This document shows positions 4,662-5,567 of a stretch of 5,567 nt of DNA, one piece after another (the first letter of the stretch is position 1; every line of letters begins with the position of its first letter). The DNA comes from a bacterium (GTDB taxonomy: Bacteria > SZUA-79 > Acidulodesulfobacterales > Acidulodesulfobacteraceae). Below the pieces are notes generated by a model. That model worked only from the letters and a program-made list of their open reading frames with translations. It had not been told where the DNA came from and did no database searches. Location of the stretch: the NCBI GenBank assembly GCA_021806125.1, contig JAJZYC010000096.1, forward strand, positions 1 to 5,567, in the 5' to 3' direction. Position numbers and translations under genes: made by a program.

Positions 4662-5567
4662 ATGTTGAAAAAAATAAAAAAAACAAATAAATCCCTTAAG
4701 ACTAAAATAATTTTAAGGATAGTTGTACTCCTTGTTATACTGTTCGTTATCATAGACATAATTTTTGCCTTGAGTTTCAGGCATGAATCTATAAGCGAAG
4801 CAAAAATACGTTCAAAAACCATAGCCAAGGTTGTGAGAGACAGCCTTACGTCTTTGATGGTCATGGGCGTTATACAAAACAGGGAAATATTTATCCGAAG
4901 GCTTAAAAAAGCCTCTAAACAGGTAGATATCCAGAATATTTCCATTATAAGGGGCAATCCTGTAGATAAGCAGTTCGGTCCTGGATTTAAAAGCGAAATA
5001 CCGACTACCGCAGACGAAAAGTATGTTCTTGCGACAGGTAAGAAAATAGAAAAATTAGACGAAACGTTTAATTCGGTAAAATACCGCGTAATAATTCCCT
5101 ATAAAGCTACCAGTACGGGAGTAGTCGATTGCCTTATGTGCCATAAAGTTAAATCCGGCACCGTTTTAGGAGCTATAAGCCTGACTATGAATCTGTCTTC
5201 CGTGAGGACGGCAACGTTCAGGACTATAGTGCAGACTTCAATAATATTCTTTGTATTCTTAATTATACTCGTACTTTTATTTTTCAGATTTTTAAGCCCG
5301 TATATTTATTTATTCCAAAAAATCGAACTGGGCCTGGAAAATCTTAAAGACGGAGAAATGGACGGAGCTTTAATAGACGAAAATGGTCTTCCCGGAGATG
5401 AAGCCGGTAAAGTCGCGAAAACTCTTAACGAAACTTCTAAAAGTCTAAAAGAAATACTATCCGATATAAATTCTAAAGTTTCGACCTTAATAGGATATAC
5501 CGTCCTTAAAACCGATAATTACCTTAAAGATACTATAAAAATTATAAACGAGCTTGTTAGGATTTAT
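4662..5567 (+). CDS. Membrane sensor with periplasmic c-type heme motif and HAMP domain (3'-truncated)
   Basis: The frame runs without a stop from ATG 4662 to the window edge (302 codons), so the output domain is missing. A Lys-rich N-terminus (1-15) precedes TM1 (about 16-39). The periplasmic sensor domain (about 40-187) includes MVMGVIQNRE, a DKQFGPGFK segment, YRVIIPYKAT and the heme-attachment motif CLMCH at 157-161 (nt 5130-5144), followed by GTVLGAISLTMNLS. TM2 is about 188-208. A HAMP domain (about 209-260) ends in DEAGKVAKTLNE, the usual DExG...N pattern. The design resembles PAS-like periplasmic heme sensors known from chemotaxis receptors of Geobacter, which detect redox state or a heme ligand. 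The output could be a chemoreceptor, histidine kinase or GGDEF enzyme; the last residues do not decide. An in-frame TAA at 4650 makes ATG 4662 the first possible ATG. The heme would need Sec export and the cytochrome c maturation system. Confidence 0.88.
   Translation, partial: MLKKIKKTNKSLKTKIILRIVVLLVILFVIIDIIFALSFRHESISEAKIRSKTIAKVVRDSLTSLMVMGVIQNREIFIRRLKKASKQVDIQNISIIRGNPVDKQFGPGFKSEIPTTADEKYVLATGKKIEKLDETFNSVKYRVIIPYKATSTGVVDCLMCHKVKSGTVLGAISLTMNLSSVRTATFRTIVQTSIIFFVFLIILVLLFFRFLSPYIYLFQKIELGLENLKDGEMDGALIDENGLPGDEAGKVAKTLNETSKSLKEILSDINSKVSTLIGYTVLKTDNYLKDTIKIINELVRIY

Noticed and set aside
4604..4957. A 117-codon minus-strand reading frame with hydrophobic runs.
   Set aside because: It is the antisense shadow of the heme sensor gene's N-terminus, which has a strong domain pattern on the plus strand. 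Poly-A/T DNA explains the Phe/Ile/Lys-rich end.

Overview
AT-rich bacterial chromosome segment with seven protein-coding genes, two of them cut by the window edges. No mobile element, CRISPR array, rRNA or tRNA was seen. Codon use is uniform (many ATA isoleucine, AGA/AGG arginine and A/T-ending codons), so nothing points to recent transfer. The sequence alone does not fix the lineage. A periplasmic sensor with a c-type heme motif fits a Gram-negative, anaerobic or metal/sulfur-respiring bacterium of the Desulfobacterota type, but this is only inference.

Layout: (1) 1-695 is the 3' part of ftsY (+), the SRP receptor GTPase. (2) 713-1138 is an Hsp20 small heat-shock protein on the minus strand, convergent with ftsY and only 17 bp from it. 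(3) 1139-1270 is a divergent promoter region. (4) 1271-2937 is purM-purN (+), an 8-bp-spaced purine biosynthesis pair. (5) 2963-3853 is a cation diffusion facilitator (CDF) efflux transporter (+). (6) 3910-4479 is an unrecognised 189-residue, coiled-coil-rich cytoplasmic protein (+). (7) 4480-4661 is a very AT-rich intergenic stretch. (8) 4662 to the right edge is an open reading frame of at least 302 codons for a membrane sensor: TM helix, periplasmic domain with CxxCH, TM helix, HAMP domain. Its output domain lies outside the window.

How the genes relate: most are housekeeping functions placed side by side (protein targeting, protein folding, purine synthesis, metal homeostasis). PurN makes FGAR at step 3 and PurM closes the imidazole ring at step 5 of de novo purine synthesis. 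The downstream genes have no obvious pathway link to them. The heme sensor is the most lineage-informative gene.

The main non-genic signals are a long terminator-like hairpin inside the end of ftsY, a perfect 12-bp stem-loop early in purN, and a recurring pattern in which plus-strand genes lack a Shine-Dalgarno sequence and have a -10-like box just upstream of the start codon. That pattern suggests leaderless transcripts. I found no convincing undescribed multi-gene system; the unknown coiled-coil protein beside the heme sensor is the nearest candidate.
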